From Oenanthe sinensis (lineage: Eukaryota > Streptophyta > Magnoliopsida > Apiales > Apiaceae), in NCBI GenBank assembly GCA_028671895.1, contig CM053801.1, forward strand, positions 16,095,375 to 16,159,374: a DNA stretch of 64,000 nucleotides, given 5' to 3'. How positions within the stretch are numbered: position 1 is the stretch's first letter; every line of letters starts with the position of its first letter. The notes under the pieces were generated by a model. That model was not told the origin of the DNA and made no database searches. It worked only from the letters and a program-made list of their open reading frames with translations. The position numbers and the translations under genes were made by a program. Of this stretch, positions 47,295 to 60,256 are shown in pieces.

Positions 47295-49013
47295 CGTCTA
47301 TTTCTTTACATTTTGTTTGTTTGAATGTCCATTTGCTTATTTGAATGTTCATTTCAGTTTTTTATATTTCTAAAATTTTCAAAAATAGTATAATTTTAGC
47401 AATATAAATATTAACTATATCCATTACTTTTCTCCAATATACTCATTATATATATTAAATATTGATTGATTCCACACTTCATCATTTTATTCAATTTTCT
47501 TACACTTTCACATTATTTTATATATTTTATTATCTTTCATACCCGACGTAAATGTAAATATAGGAGGGGACAAAAGAAGTATAATGATATGATATGTTTT
47601 TGTTACTAAAAAATATTATTAATATTGATTAAATTTAAATTTATATATATTAAATTATTATGAACAAGAAAATAAAAAATAAAAAATTTATCGCATATTT
47701 CTCTTACTATGCTTATAATTACGGGTCAAATAAAAATATTATATTTGAATGTTCAAGATTTAATGGTAATACTCCATATATTTAATTTGTATCATCCTCA
47801 TTCCTCCATATGATCTCCACTAAATTCCTTGCCAACACAGCTATTTTTAAAACAGGTAATAATATTTGCACGGCCTTTTATTATTTGTATAATAATATAG
47901 TGATGCAATGAGTGAGGTTAGGGCCGTTAGGCCTCCAATAGGACGGGGATCATCCTCCAAGTAGAATAGTGTTGAAATACAATGTTAGTTGTTAAAATAT
48001 AAAATTCAGAAAAGTGAGTTTATTTTAACTAAAAAATTATTATTTAATTGAAGATCAAGTAAAAATATTTCTGAAAATTTAAATAATAAAATTTTGATAA
48101 TTTAAAAGAAAACATCTAAATAATAAAATACATGATTATAAAATCTGAGGATTAAATGCACATAGTCCATAATCATGCCTATGCATACGTGCTTGTTCTC
48201 CACTCAATAAATATTCTGTCATTAAAAAACCTTAAAAACACACTTTAAATTACAAAAAGAATAACACAATAGGTCTTTAAAATATTGAATATAATATTTT
48301 AAATATAAAACAATAAATTATTATAATAATAATAGTAGAATTAAAAAAAAATCAAATTAACTAAGTAATCTACTTGGAGTATAAATGTGTATTTAATATA
48401 ATATATTATATATATAATCTAATTAAAATTTCTTTTTCAATGATAAAATTTTGTATTATTTTGATATCTCATTTTTATACTTAAGATATATGTTATCAAA
48501 ATACATATCGGTGAGAACTTTAAGTTAGATTATCCTCCGAAATTAATTATGTGGTAAATGCTAAATCTCTCAATTTGTTTATCAAATAATGAGTTACTAT
48601 ATTATTATTATTGTTTATTAATAAATAAAGTGAACGCCTTATGTCAGTTATGTGTATATCGATACGAAATCATTTTGACCCCTTCATAATTTACTAAGAA
48701 AACTTATTTTTAATATATATTTTAAAACCGAAATCGGGCCATTATAAACAAAAGCACAATTTTTAAAATTGAACTAATAATATAAAATTCAGTTTTGAAT
48801 AAAAAATAAATCAAGAACTCAAATTTAAAAAACATATAATTTAAAGATCTCTTAATTATTTTCCCAATTCATTAATATTGTGAGCATATCTATTCATATA
48901 TTTTTAATTTCTCAAATGGATGAGTTAAGGATCAAATGGAGTTTAGTAGGCAAATGATTTCAATGGGTGTACGTGTACCTATTAGGTCAATATATTTATG
49001 TATTCTAGTTGGT

Positions 49014-49087
<74 letters not shown>

Positions 49088-50132
49088 TAGTTTCTTTTGA
49101 TGTGATAATTGGTTGTTTAATTGTTTAATGAAAATTTTAAAAATATGAAAATATAAATATAAATTTCATATTTTGATTTCAAATTGAACCGCGCTAATAT
49201 AAATCGAATCAAAATTTAAAAAAATCTTCTATTTTGGTCCCTAATTTTATAAACTTTAGTTAATTTTTAATTAAAAATTGCACCCTCTAATATCTAGAGT
49301 ACAGAAATGCGTATACTTAACTTTTCATATATACAGTATACGGCAAAGGTCAAGAATATTTTGTTTGCCGCGTTACGTATGGTCTACCCTTTCGCTGTCC
49401 GTCTCCAATCTGTAATCGTTTTAATAATTGATGTATGTATAGTATATGTATCTACAATAAGGATGGTTTTAAGTATTGACAAGTCGTTGCTCACATTAAT
49501 TATAAACCTTTACCATATCGAAAAATCAAAGATTTCGACAGCTTTTAAATAATTTTGCATGCCTTGTTTTTCCTGTTCCCACGGGTTCACAGTTTCTAAT
49601 TATTAATTGACCCTGCCGTGGCGTCTAGTGAGGTTTTTGTTTTTATATTTTTGGATCATTCACTTTTCACAATTTCATACTAAGCTATATATTATTAATT
49701 TTTACTGAAATTATCATAATTTTTTATGTAACATATTTTTTTACATGGCTCATTTGGTTGGTGATATTTAGGTATCGGATATGAGTTTCGTCCATACCAA
49801 ATTCATACATAATTTATAAAGTTTTGATAACTCAGGGGAGGTGTGTATAAACTATGGGTACGAGAAATCAAAATCATCTTTATTTATAAAATTGTATGTT
49901 AATTTTTAAAATAAAAAATATATAATAATATTTTTTAATGTTTCATAAATAATAATGATATATTTTTCATATTAATTGCTTGTATTCTTTTTATTCAATA
50001 AAAAATATATTAAATTCACATATTCATTCAATTACTCAACCAAACACATGACATCTTTATTGATTTAGGATAATCTTAGAGTATATCCAAGGACAATCCC
50101 TATATTACTTATTTAAAATATAGTAAAATAAT
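47295..50132. other. Intergenic AT-rich stretch
   Basis: No coding sequence is supported. An 81-codon ORF at 49307-49552 is less AT-rich than its surroundings but matches nothing recognised and has no splice or promoter context. Confidence 0.5.
49016..49084. repeat. (TA)n microsatellite
   Basis: About 34 uninterrupted TA units. Confidence 0.95.
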
Positions 50133-51137
50133 GGTTCTGTTATGCCATATTTTCGGCATAGTCTTTTATTTCTTTTTATTTCTAGTATTAATTTCAGTAA
50201 TAATCAATTGTTTAATCCCCAAGTTATGTTCTCTCTGAAACGAGGAAAAAATCAATTACAACAAATAAATGAATAATTATAGAAAATATCTTCAAACAAT
50301 ATATTTCAAATCAGAAAGGTATTATAAAGCGAAAATTATATTAGATAAAAATCAATTAATTCCTATATTTAACAAAATATATCTCTATAGTCTCTTGGGG
50401 ACATATCAAATTATAACATAATTGAATGGGTTTGGTCGTATATAAACACGTAAACAGACATCTTGGCAAAAGGGATCTGATATACGAGACAAATCGAGAC
50501 ACCTCCCAAATCTAACCCAATCTTTTTTTTATAAGCTTTAACCCCTATTAACAGCCATATTATTATACTTTTCACTCTATTATTCCAGCAAACCTCCGAA
50601 ATCTGTTATTACGAAAATCCTTCAACAACAATTGGCGCTGGCACTATAAGAAGGGGTTTATTTTTCATTTGTGGAGGACAAACGACATATCAAATGAACA
50701 CAATACACATGGGGAGTTAATAAGAGATTTTGGACAACTTCAATGGAAGAACCGAACGATGGAGTTATGACGTGTGAAACAAAATACAACGGAAAAAAGG
50801 AGCAAAAAATCATGAGAATAAAGATGAGTAAACTAATACAAGCAAATCATGGTGTTGAGACCCTCACAATAAAAAGAGTGCAATATCTACACATCATACC
50901 CATTTAGAAAAAATGTGAGATAAGTTTTCTTATTTTTATTCATTGCAATCACATATATTTAATCATCAATCTCATACATGAAATATATTTTATTATCCAA
51001 ATATTCGTGCGAGTTGCATATGTTGTGAGTGAAAATTGGTGCAATCAATATTTTGGGTGACACATATATTTTAGAAGACAAATCGTACAAGATTTTTGTT
51101 TTGATGATTGTGAATGTATTTACAAGATTGTAAGAGC

Positions 51138-51140
<3 letters not shown>

Positions 51141-51188
<48 letters not shown>
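51141..51188. repeat. (AT)n microsatellite in the LTR element
   Basis: About 24 AT units lie within the internal region of the non-autonomous element. Confidence 0.95.
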
Positions 51189-51190
<2 letters not shown>

Positions 51191-51295
51191 CAAGATTTGT
51201 TTTTACAAATTTGCGAGCTTAATTTGTCAAATAGGGTAGCCATGAAAAATGATAATTCTCACAATGTTACACACTTGAAGTAAGAAATCAGCAAT

Positions 51296-51469
51296 CCCTT
51301 GAAGGCCATCCTTCCCAACGGGGGGCGACGGGCAAAATTTGCATTATGGAATACCTTTCTACTCAACATGGAGTCGACGGGTAAAATTGAAGGCCCACCT
51401 CTTTAGAGAGTCGATGGGTAAAACTTGTTGAATGCCTCACTCTCCAACTTGGGGAGTTGAGGGGTGAAC
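51296..51469. repeat. Four degenerate repeats with GGG-GTCGACGGGTAAAA core
   Basis: Cores GGGCGACGGGCAAAATT, GAGTCGACGGGTAAAATT, GAGTCGATGGGTAAAACTT and GAGTTGAGGGGTGAAC follow each other at roughly 35-50 bp spacing, separated by CT-rich spacers. Confidence 0.7.
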
Positions 51470-52269
51470 GAAGATGTCAAACTCTTGTGTGGTTCGCATA
51501 GACACTTGCAAAACGTGTACACCAATTCAGGATATACAAACACCAAGTCCTAACTTTGACATCGAAGATAGCAATGAATTTTCACAAACTTGTTATGCTT
51601 GCACACTTATAAACCTTGGCAAAACATATATCCTATTTTGGTTCTCGTATAGTGTCATACTTGCATCCACATACGAATTACGAGCACTGTGGTGCTCCAT
51701 ATTATTTACTAATTTGTCATTTTCAATTGTTTCAACGATCGGAGAATGATTAGTTCTCCACTACAATAAGCTGCATTGAAGACCTATGAAGTAGTTGTTA
51801 TGCCATATTTTCGGCATAGTCTTTTATTTCCCTTTATTTCTAGTAATAATCAATTATTTTATCCCCAAGTTATCCTCTCTCTAAAACGAGGAAATAAATA
51901 ATTACAACGAATAATTATAGAAAATATCTCCAAAAGATATCTTTTAAATCAGGAAGATATCATAACGCGAAGATTATATCAGATAAAATCAATTAATTCC
52001 CATATTTAACAAAATATATCCCTAAAGTCTTTTAAGTATATATCCAATTATAATAGAACTGCGTGAGTTTGATCGTATATAAATACATACGCAGACATCT
52101 TGGCAAAAGAGATCCGATATACGAGATAAATCGAGAAACCTCCTAAGTCCGACCCAATTTTTTTTACAAGCTCTAACCCCTATTAACATTCATATTTTTA
52201 TACTTTTCGCTCTATTATTCCAGCAAATCTTGAAATCTGTTGTTATGAACATCCTTCAACAACAGGTTT

Positions 52270-53183
52270 CGTAAAATATAAATAACCAAAAAATTGTTTG
52301 ACTCTAACAATATTCTTAATATTGGTTCCTTATATTTTAAAAGTAATATTTAATTAGTATCAGAGAGATGAAAAAAGAGGAAAAGATGAAAACGAAAAAA
52401 GAGGTAGATGAGATAGAAGAAATTAGGGAAACAATTTTGGTTTCGTAAATAAGGGGTTGGATTTTTTCTCCCCAATAATAAAAATTATGGAGGATGAGGA
52501 GTTTGCCTAAAAAATATGTACACTCCGGACAAATATAGATAAGGAGTTTTTGGGTTAGAGTCGCTCTTAACTGTACTAAATTTTTGGTCGACTATTTTTG
52601 AGTTTTAAAACCCATATATACTTTTCATTTCGTTTTTGATACATATATAACTTTTTTAAATATACAAATAATTAATTTAATTATTATTTATAAAATATAT
52701 TAACTGATTTTTATTCCAAAATCGAAGAAATACAGAATTTTAAATTCATAACAGATCAACCCAATTCCTGATTTTGAATGCATATCATCCTACGAGATAA
52801 ATCACCCCAAGTGCTATGAAATATTAGAAATCAACCCGCTTAACTTTAAGGGACACAGTACGGTTTAAATTATATTTATCCTTGATTGTAATCATTTGCT
52901 AAACTAAAATTTCAAGTGAATTAACTTGCATTAATGTTGAACCCATTGATAATTTTCAATTTATCTGATGTAATTTATTACTACTATTCACGCTCAATTC
53001 ACCTTTTTAATTAATTTTTATGCAACAGTTTAAAATATTTTTTTTTTGAAAAACTAATAAAGAATGATTGAATATATTACTAGCAAACTCTGTCAATGAG
53101 CGTAAATTTTAAACTGTTGCATAAAAATTATTATGACTATATTACACTAAAACTATTGCATAAATTATTGTGATTATATTATA
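52270..53183. other. Intergenic AT-rich stretch
   Basis: No ORF, TIR or LTR is supported. Confidence 0.5.
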
Positions 53184-53417
53184 CTCCTTCTGTTTGAAAA
53201 TAATTGATATTTGACTTTTTGGCACGTTTTGACTACATAGTTAAAATTATTATTTTTAAATTTTTCTTTTTTTTTTTTGAATAAAAGTTTTAGTTTAATA
53301 TTTTTATTCACAAAAAGAAAATTTTAAAAATAATAATTTTAACTATATAGTTGAATCTCCTAAAGATAAAAACGTGTGCCGGAAAATCAAGCGTCAATTA
53401 TTTCTAAAATGAGGGAG
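53184..53417. mobile_element. Stowaway-type MITE
   Basis: The left end CTCCTTCTGTTTGAAAATAA and right end, inverted CTCCCTCATTTTAGAAATAA, define a 234-bp element flanked by TA (53182-53183, 53418-53419). Confidence 0.85.
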
Positions 53418-53419
53418 TA

Positions 53420-55016
53420 CTAAACAAAGTAAGTTTTGAATTTTTTTATATTGAAAGTAGAAATGGACAATTATAGGACAATTTTTTTACCCAAAACAGA
53501 CTAATATTATGAGACGAAACGAGTAACAAAACTAATTATATGTTCAAAATTTTACTTTGTCAATAGTTAATTTTTTTGGCAATTTAAGGTTTTAACAAAT
53601 TTTACTTTGACCTAATGTTATAATTATTCAAGATTTATACTTTGTCCGCCGTCAAAAATTTTGGTTCAAGGTTTTAATAAATCTTCTTGATATATCCGCG
53701 ATTTTTTTTAATAAATAGTCTTAAAACTAAATTTTTTATATAAATCCTAGAGGTAGGTTACTCACTCCCCATTTGTTAAAAGGTGAACGAGACTCGATAT
53801 TGTGAACGACTAAAAAGATTAGCTATTCAGATTGTTTGATTAGTTTGTAAGATTAAGATTAACTGGACGTCTCAAAATTTTGTGGACGGGATAAACATAA
53901 AAAAATATCACTGAATGGTTCAAATATTCTGCATACATAAACATATGTACTATTCTATTTGCATAAATATGTACTTAAGTATCATATGTTTGCTTTAATC
54001 TAATTTTAATATATTATTCTTTTACATTCACAATATGTAAGTTTATTTAAGTTAGTATAAATTTATTCTTATTTAATTTTATATTGAATATATATCATTA
54101 AATAATATATATGAACGATTTTTATTGTATAATATTAACAAGTAGTTTTCAATTGAAAATTTCATAATTTAAAATTATAATAATTCAGAAATTATATTTA
54201 TTCAGAAAATATAATCTAAATTTAATAAACGATTTGAAATTGAATCCTTCAGAATTGATATTCATCCAGAATTTTTATCCATTCAGAAAATATGGTTAAG
54301 AATCGGCACTTCTTAGCATTGTCTGTAAAGATGAGTTCTCACAATCAAAGTTGAGTTTCAGAATCTTACTAAAACTACCGTAATAATACTCATTCATTAC
54401 TGTTTGGACTTCTGGGAGCTCGAATTAGTTAACATACGATTCTAAAATTTTTATAGACCGTCTTAAAATGCTTGAAACTTTGTTTAGAAATGGTTAAGCA
54501 ACTAGATTCCATTTCCTACTTATATAAATTAAAGAATAAATTAAGTTAAAAATTACATTTAAAAATATGCACAAGTAATTTAGGAGGGAGTATATTGCAT
54601 ATACAGCCATTAAGCCCTATATATCTCAGGTCACTCTATTTATACGTTAATATGTACAGTGATATGTGGTGTGTACCTGCTAGGCTACTAGCTAAAGAAC
54701 AGCAAATGGTCCCTTCAATTAACGTACTCATAAATAGATACACTATGTGCTCTGTACAAATAATTGTTGAATTTTCTTGTAACGATACCTGTTCTTATTA
54801 CGCATACCCCACAATGCCACAACGTACTGGTTACGCGGGAAGCGGAGAAAATAATATTCTTTTCTCACTTTGATTTTTTTAGGGGTATAGAAATAATAGT
54901 TTTATTATTATTTTTTAAAATTTTTTTCTAAACAAAAATTAAAATATTAGTAAATTTTTTTATAAGAATTTTTTTAAAATAAATTGTAAATCTATATATA
55001 TACGTGTAAAAAATAT
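53420..55016. other. Intergenic AT-rich stretch
   Basis: No gene is visible. GGAGGGAGTA at about 54582 looks like the right end of another Stowaway element, but no left end was found. A 92-codon ORF at 54595-54873 has no recognisable product. Confidence 0.45.
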
Positions 55017-55018
55017 TA

Positions 55019-55300
55019 CTCCCTCCGTCCCAATATGCATGTCACTTTTGTAAAAAATAAATGTCCAACATTACTTGTTCACAATTTTATAGATAAAATT
55101 TTAAAATAACTGTTAGACTAAAATATTGGTACTAATTTAGATAATTAATTCAATATAGTTATCATTCTAATTATGCATCAAAACTATTTCAATCAATTAT
55201 AATTAATACGGATACAAATATAAAATAATTTTTATATTAAAACTTTTTAATATTCCTAATTTTTTTAAAAATAACATATAAAATGGGACGGAGAAATAAG
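55019..55300. mobile_element. Stowaway-type MITE upstream of the extensin gene
   Basis: The left end CTCCCTCCGTCCCAATATGC is preceded by TA. The right end GGGACGGAGAAATAAG is imperfect and followed by TA at 55301. The element ends about 450 bp before the extensin TATA box. Confidence 0.65.
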
Positions 55301-55751
55301 TACGAAAAGACTAATAACGAGCAACGACGGGATGAGACTGTCTGAAAGAGAAAGGCTGCTCAGGGATTCAAATTTACAGGTTTAGATTTTGTCCTAATAC
55401 GAAATTTACCACAAATTTATTGAATGTAGCACAAAAAGACCGTCATAAAATCAACGCTTTAAAAAGAACAAATAATCATCGCAGCCCCAATTATAAACGG
55501 GGTTCTGTATATTATTGTTCCCGTGATTTGTTTGCTGATCGACTCTTTTTTCGTATTACCATGCCTAACATCTAACAACTCTATTCAACTTGATATAACA
55601 TTCCAACATGCAGGACAACTTATTTATTCTCATGAATAATATCTATTCAAGCAAGTTGATAACTTTTGAATTATTCAAGTGACCTACGATTCTACATTTT
55701 TACGGCATTGGCATTTTGGTTACTAGGTCCTCCAGGTAAAAAACAACATGC

Positions 55752-55760
55752 TATAAATAG
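55752..55760 (+). promoter_or_regulatory. Extensin TATA box
   Basis: TATAAATAG lies 62 bases before the extensin ATG, a spacing that would give a leader of about 30 bases. Confidence 0.75.
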
Positions 55761-55814
55761 AGGATAGAAGGTTGCTTAAGAGAACAGCAGACAAGCATCT
55801 CTTGGGGTCATATA

Positions 55815-57008
55815 ATGGCAAGAAAACAGAAGGGGACCAGAATGGCTCCTCTTATTCTCACTCTTCTTGTGATCTTAGTATCTCAGAACTTGCCATTACA
55901 AACTAAAGCAGCAGCCTATCCTTACTCTTCTCCTCCACCTCCTTACCACTACAAATCACCCCCACCTCCGGTGCATTCTCCACCACCACCATACCATTAC
56001 AAATCACCACCGCCTCCACCCCCAGTGCATTCTCCGCCACCACCATACCACTACAAGTCACCACCACCTCCCCCTCCGGTGCATTCTCCTCCCCCTCCTT
56101 ACCATTATAAATCACCCCCACCCCCACCTCCCAAGCACTCACCACCTCCTCCATATCATTATAAATCTCCACCACCTCCTCCTCCTGTACACTCACCACC
56201 CCCACCTTACCATTACAAGTCACCACCACCGCCAGTTCATTCCCCACCACCACCTTACCACTACAAGTCACCACCACCTCCAGTACACTCACCACCACCG
56301 CCTTACCACTACAAGTCACCACCACCACCACCAGTGCATTCCCCGCCACCACCTTACCATTACAAGTCACCCCCACCACCAGTCCACTCCCCGCCACCAC
56401 CTTACCACTACAAGTCACCCCCACCACCAGTGCACTCCCCACCACCACCTTACCACTACAAATCACCACCACCCCCAGTACACTCACCACCACCTCCTTA
56501 CCACTACAAATCACCACCACCTCCAGTGCACTCCCCACCCCCACCTTACCACTACAAATCACCACCACCTCCCGTACACTCACCACCACCTCCTTACCAC
56601 TACAAATCACCACCACCTCCAGTGCACTCCCCACCCCCACCTTACCACTACAAATCACCACCACCTCCAGTCCATTCACCACCGCCACCTTATCACTACA
56701 AATCACCACCACCTCCGGTGCACTCCCCACCCCCACCTTACCACTACAAATCACCACCACCTCCGGTGCATTCACCACCACCACCTTATCACTACAAGTC
56801 ACCACCACCACCACCAGTACACTCTCCTCCACCTCCCTATCACTATAAATCACCACCACCTCCTCCACCAGTACACTCTCCTCCCCCACCTTACCACTAC
56901 AAATCACCCCCACCACCACCCCCAGTTTACAAGTACAAATCCCCACCCCCACCACCACCCACCACCCACTACATCTACAGTTCACCTCCTCCTCCTCATC
57001 ATTACTAA
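55815..57008 (+). CDS. Extensin (cell-wall hydroxyproline-rich glycoprotein)
   Basis: This is a structural protein of the primary cell wall. Prolines in SPPPP blocks become hydroxylated and arabinosylated, and tyrosines in YXY motifs form cross-links. The single-exon ORF encodes 397 residues. Residues 1 to about 32 are a signal peptide (basic start, hydrophobic core APLILTLLVILVSQ, then a small-residue cleavage region near TKAAA). The mature part is about 21 near-identical units of the type SPPPPVHSPPPPYHYK, with three to six-proline variants at each end and one KH variant. It ends with a single VYKYK unit and THYIYSSPPPPHHY, which resembles carrot extensin. Each YHYK is a Tyr-X-Tyr-Lys cross-link motif. 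The long open frame on the opposite strand is a composition artefact. The ATG at 55815 is the first after the TATA box. Confidence 0.96.
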   Translation: MARKQKGTRMAPLILTLLVILVSQNLPLQTKAAAYPYSSPPPPYHYKSPPPPVHSPPPPYHYKSPPPPPPVHSPPPPYHYKSPPPPPPVHSPPPPYHYKSPPPPPPKHSPPPPYHYKSPPPPPPVHSPPPPYHYKSPPPPVHSPPPPYHYKSPPPPVHSPPPPYHYKSPPPPPVHSPPPPYHYKSPPPPVHSPPPPYHYKSPPPPVHSPPPPYHYKSPPPPVHSPPPPYHYKSPPPPVHSPPPPYHYKSPPPPVHSPPPPYHYKSPPPPVHSPPPPYHYKSPPPPVHSPPPPYHYKSPPPPVHSPPPPYHYKSPPPPVHSPPPPYHYKSPPPPPVHSPPPPYHYKSPPPPPPVHSPPPPYHYKSPPPPPPVYKYKSPPPPPPTTHYIYSSPPPPHHY

Positions 57009-58696
57009 GAACTTAATTATCAAGGCCAAGTATTAAGCCTGGATATATGAGGTGATCGCAACTCCACTATAACAAGTTTTCTACATTTCATAAAAAGCTT
57101 AATGATATTCATAAACAATGTTATGTTTTATTACGTTGTGTTCAATATATAAACTAATGCAGGAGTAAATATTATTATCGCAGGAAAGAAGACTAAGAAT
57201 CGCTACACGAAGAACAGTTCGTAGTGGATAACAGATCAAGTGAATAAAAACGAACAAATGATTTAGTAGTAATAAAAGCAAGTCAAGAAGGACTGATGTC
57301 ACAATATTACATACTATTATGTTTGGATATTTTTGTTTACTGGTGTCGGCAGTTTAAACTATGTACGTACATGCAATTTGTGTAATAATTAAAATCATAG
57401 TAATGCAAAATTTCACTCAAAAAAGTAGCCGACGCATGTTCTTACTGTAAAAAAAAATTCCTTGAGTTTTTTCGGTTTTTATTTTAAAATTCTTACGTAC
57501 TCGTTTCTCATATCGTTTCAAATATTTTAATAAAACAAGAAAATTTGGTATATGTTGACTGTTATCCCAAATAATTAAAGACGGTTAGGTGATAATTAAT
57601 TAGCCACGTTTTATGCAAGCACTCGAATATAATCTGCAGGCTGACGATCTCTTTAATTAATTAGATCTGTTTTTCTTTTTACTTATAAATAATTTATAAA
57701 TTTTAAATACATTTTTTTGTTATTCAAAATTTTGAGTTCGACTGTAACTTATTTAAAAATTGTTAAAAAGTGAATAAGTTTATTAAAAACAAAATAATGC
57801 TAGAAATCCTAAAAACATTTTAAAAATATTTTTTCAAATGATGTGGCTGACAAAGTTTTAATTGATGTGATTAACACAAATGTAAGGAGGCCGGGACCAT
57901 CTTATTTTACAATCAATTAAATTTCCATTTTACTGTGGTTCTATTTGGCAATTAGTAGTTAGCCGATTGAATTACCTATTTTGACTGTTTTGACTAAGAG
58001 TTTGAATTGACTATTTTATAAAAAATTGTTTATTAATAACCTGTTTGAATCCACTGTTTGTATTTAAACTAGACACATACAAACCTCCAGGAAATTTCTA
58101 AAAATAACTTTTTCAAAATTAATATTTTCACATCAATAAGCTATTTCAACAATCAGTTAACGATAATTCACTTAATCAAATCTCTAATTTACCTCAATTT
58201 TCTAATTTCTAGTCAAATCTCTAACTTTCAAATACGGCATATGTCAACACGGCCACATTTAAGAAAATATTTTTACAATTTCTAGCATTGCTCTTAAAAA
58301 AATACATAAAATTTGTAAGCCTGAAAGATTTAGGTGATTATGAATATGATTGCATGAAAAAAATCTAATTAGATTTATCAAGTTTTGGAAGTATTAAACC
58401 CTAAATTAATAAATATAAATATTGTGGTCAAATTTTCTCTTTATCACCCAATTTTTTCAAAAAAAAGAAGAAAAAGATTTAAGGTAGAAGAGGGAAATAT
58501 CATTTGTAAACGTATGGTTGATCCCCATTTCAAACTGTTATTATTACAAATTCAATCTCCACTTTTTATATATTCAGTGCACTTAAAAAACAATGAAATA
58601 GTCACTATAAAATTTGATTGGTTACATCTTACATGTGCAATAAGTCAAATAATCCGTGTATTTTCCTTTGTAGACGTGGAGTACCGTATGTAGCCG
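57009..58696. other. Extensin 3' UTR and AT-rich intergenic DNA
   Basis: The first 100-200 bases are probably extensin 3' UTR. The rest is AT-rich. A 102-codon ORF at 58385-58693 is unrecognised and probably chance. Confidence 0.5.
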
Positions 58697-58878
58697 CAGT
58701 GGCAGAGTTAGAAAATTTCAGAAGTGGAGGTTAAAATAGAATAAATATATACCAGTCAATACATTTCTATAATATTTTTATCTTGGTGGAGGCTAAATTT
58801 TTTTAATATAAAAACTTTAAATGTAATTTTTTTGGGGAGGCTTTTAGATCTCACTAGCCCTATGTAGCTCAGCCACTG
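58697..58878. mobile_element. Possible hAT-type MITE
   Basis: The left end CAGTGGCAGAGTTAG and right end, inverted CAGTGGCTGAGCTAC, give 15-bp termini with three mismatches around 182 bp. The CAGTGGC(G/A)GAG terminus is common in plant hAT elements. No clear 8-bp duplication was seen. Confidence 0.6.
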
Positions 58879-60256
58879 CAACTGCAAACGGGACTTCCTA
58901 TATTTGATTTTAGCACCGTACACCGTATCGGATCTAAAATTTTTGTATTGGAATCGAAATGGTATAGATTGATTAATTAATATTTATATAATTTTTTAAT
59001 TTTAAATATAATAAGATTTAAATTATTTTATAAGTCGATAATAGGTTAAGAGTTTTTTTTATAATACACTATTATTTTATAAATATAGAACCTCATTTTT
59101 CTTATTATATGAAATGTAAGTTTAATCATTTGATTAGTTGTAGTAATTATTATTCAAACAAATCTTGTTAATTTGGATTATTAAAATATTACAAGTGTTA
59201 ATATTTTATCTTGAGACTAGATAATCTAGGTTTCGGTTGCTTGTAACCCAGCTATCTAATTCAAACTTCCATGCAACTTGCCTGAATTACAGCGTTTGGT
59301 TGTATGATTTTTAAAATGAACGAATTAACTTATAGTTCCAAGATATTTAGGGTTAATGTGAAATACTCCGTACTAGTTAGTCCACCGGTGATCACTCACA
59401 GTTATATTATATACATATATTTCATCAATTATATTTTGTAAATAATATTTTATAATTAAAATTTTAGCTAGTTTTATAATAGTTTATATTATTTTATTTA
59501 TTTATGTTCAAAGTAAATTATAATATAAACATGTTTTCTAAATAATAGTGTCAAATATTTATATATTTAATCTTTTATACATAATTTTTAAAATAGTTTT
59601 AAGTACATTTTAATTAATTTTGTATCAATATGATTATTACCGCCACTAAAAATAAAATTAGATGTTTGAAATTTTAAATATTTTTATTTCTAATTTTCTA
59701 TATTTATAAATATTTTATAAAACAATTGTGTAATAGTTTATAATTAAAATTTTAATTATATTTACAGTAGTTTGTAATTAAATTTTATTTATTTTTATAA
59801 TAATTTATAATAGATATAAATATTTTAAATTATAACTTTGAATGTTTTAATTTTTAATTTAATATTTATATAAAAGTTCATAATTAATTTCAACAATATC
59901 TTTATATAAATAAAATTTATTATTATTAAAACTGAAATTTCTTAATTTAAATAAAAATAACTTGCAGCTACACTATGATAAATCAAAGGTTTTTAATAAG
60001 CCAAGAAATTTTAGAACGGTAACTTACTTCCAAGGAATTTTAAGTTCGTGTGTAACTATAAATTCTTGTAAATAAACGAGGTCCTAATATACAAAATAAC
60101 AATGTTGTAAAAATGCAAATATAATATAAACGAGAAGATGAACCTTCTTCTAACGTAATCGTTTTAACGATTTTAAAAGTGAATTTTTAAACGAATTGTA
60201 AATATATATTTTGATTGTGCAATTATGTATCAACTATAATTACATAGATATTAAAA
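58879..60256. other. Intergenic AT-rich stretch
   Basis: Nothing beyond simple AT-rich DNA is seen. Confidence 0.55.

Larger units (their letters stand above)
50133..52269 (+). mobile_element. Non-autonomous LTR retrotransposon
   Basis: The left LTR 50138-50630 and right LTR 51796-52264 both start TGTTATGCCATATTTTCGG and end TTCAACAACA. The 5-bp flanks GGTTC (50133-50137) and GGTTT (52265-52269) differ by one base, a plausible decayed target duplication. TTGGCGCTGGCAC at 50632, one base after the left LTR, resembles the TTGGCGCC primer site used by many gypsy (Tat/Athila-type) elements. The 1.17-kb internal region has no retroviral domain. It holds an (AT)n tract (51141-51188) and a set of degenerate repeats (51296-51469). 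The element would depend on enzymes supplied in trans. Confidence 0.8.

Noticed and set aside
55903..56985. 360-codon ORF on the minus strand under the extensin gene
   Set aside because: It arises from the Pro-rich repeat read backwards (Val/Gly/Cys-rich); no independent signals support it.
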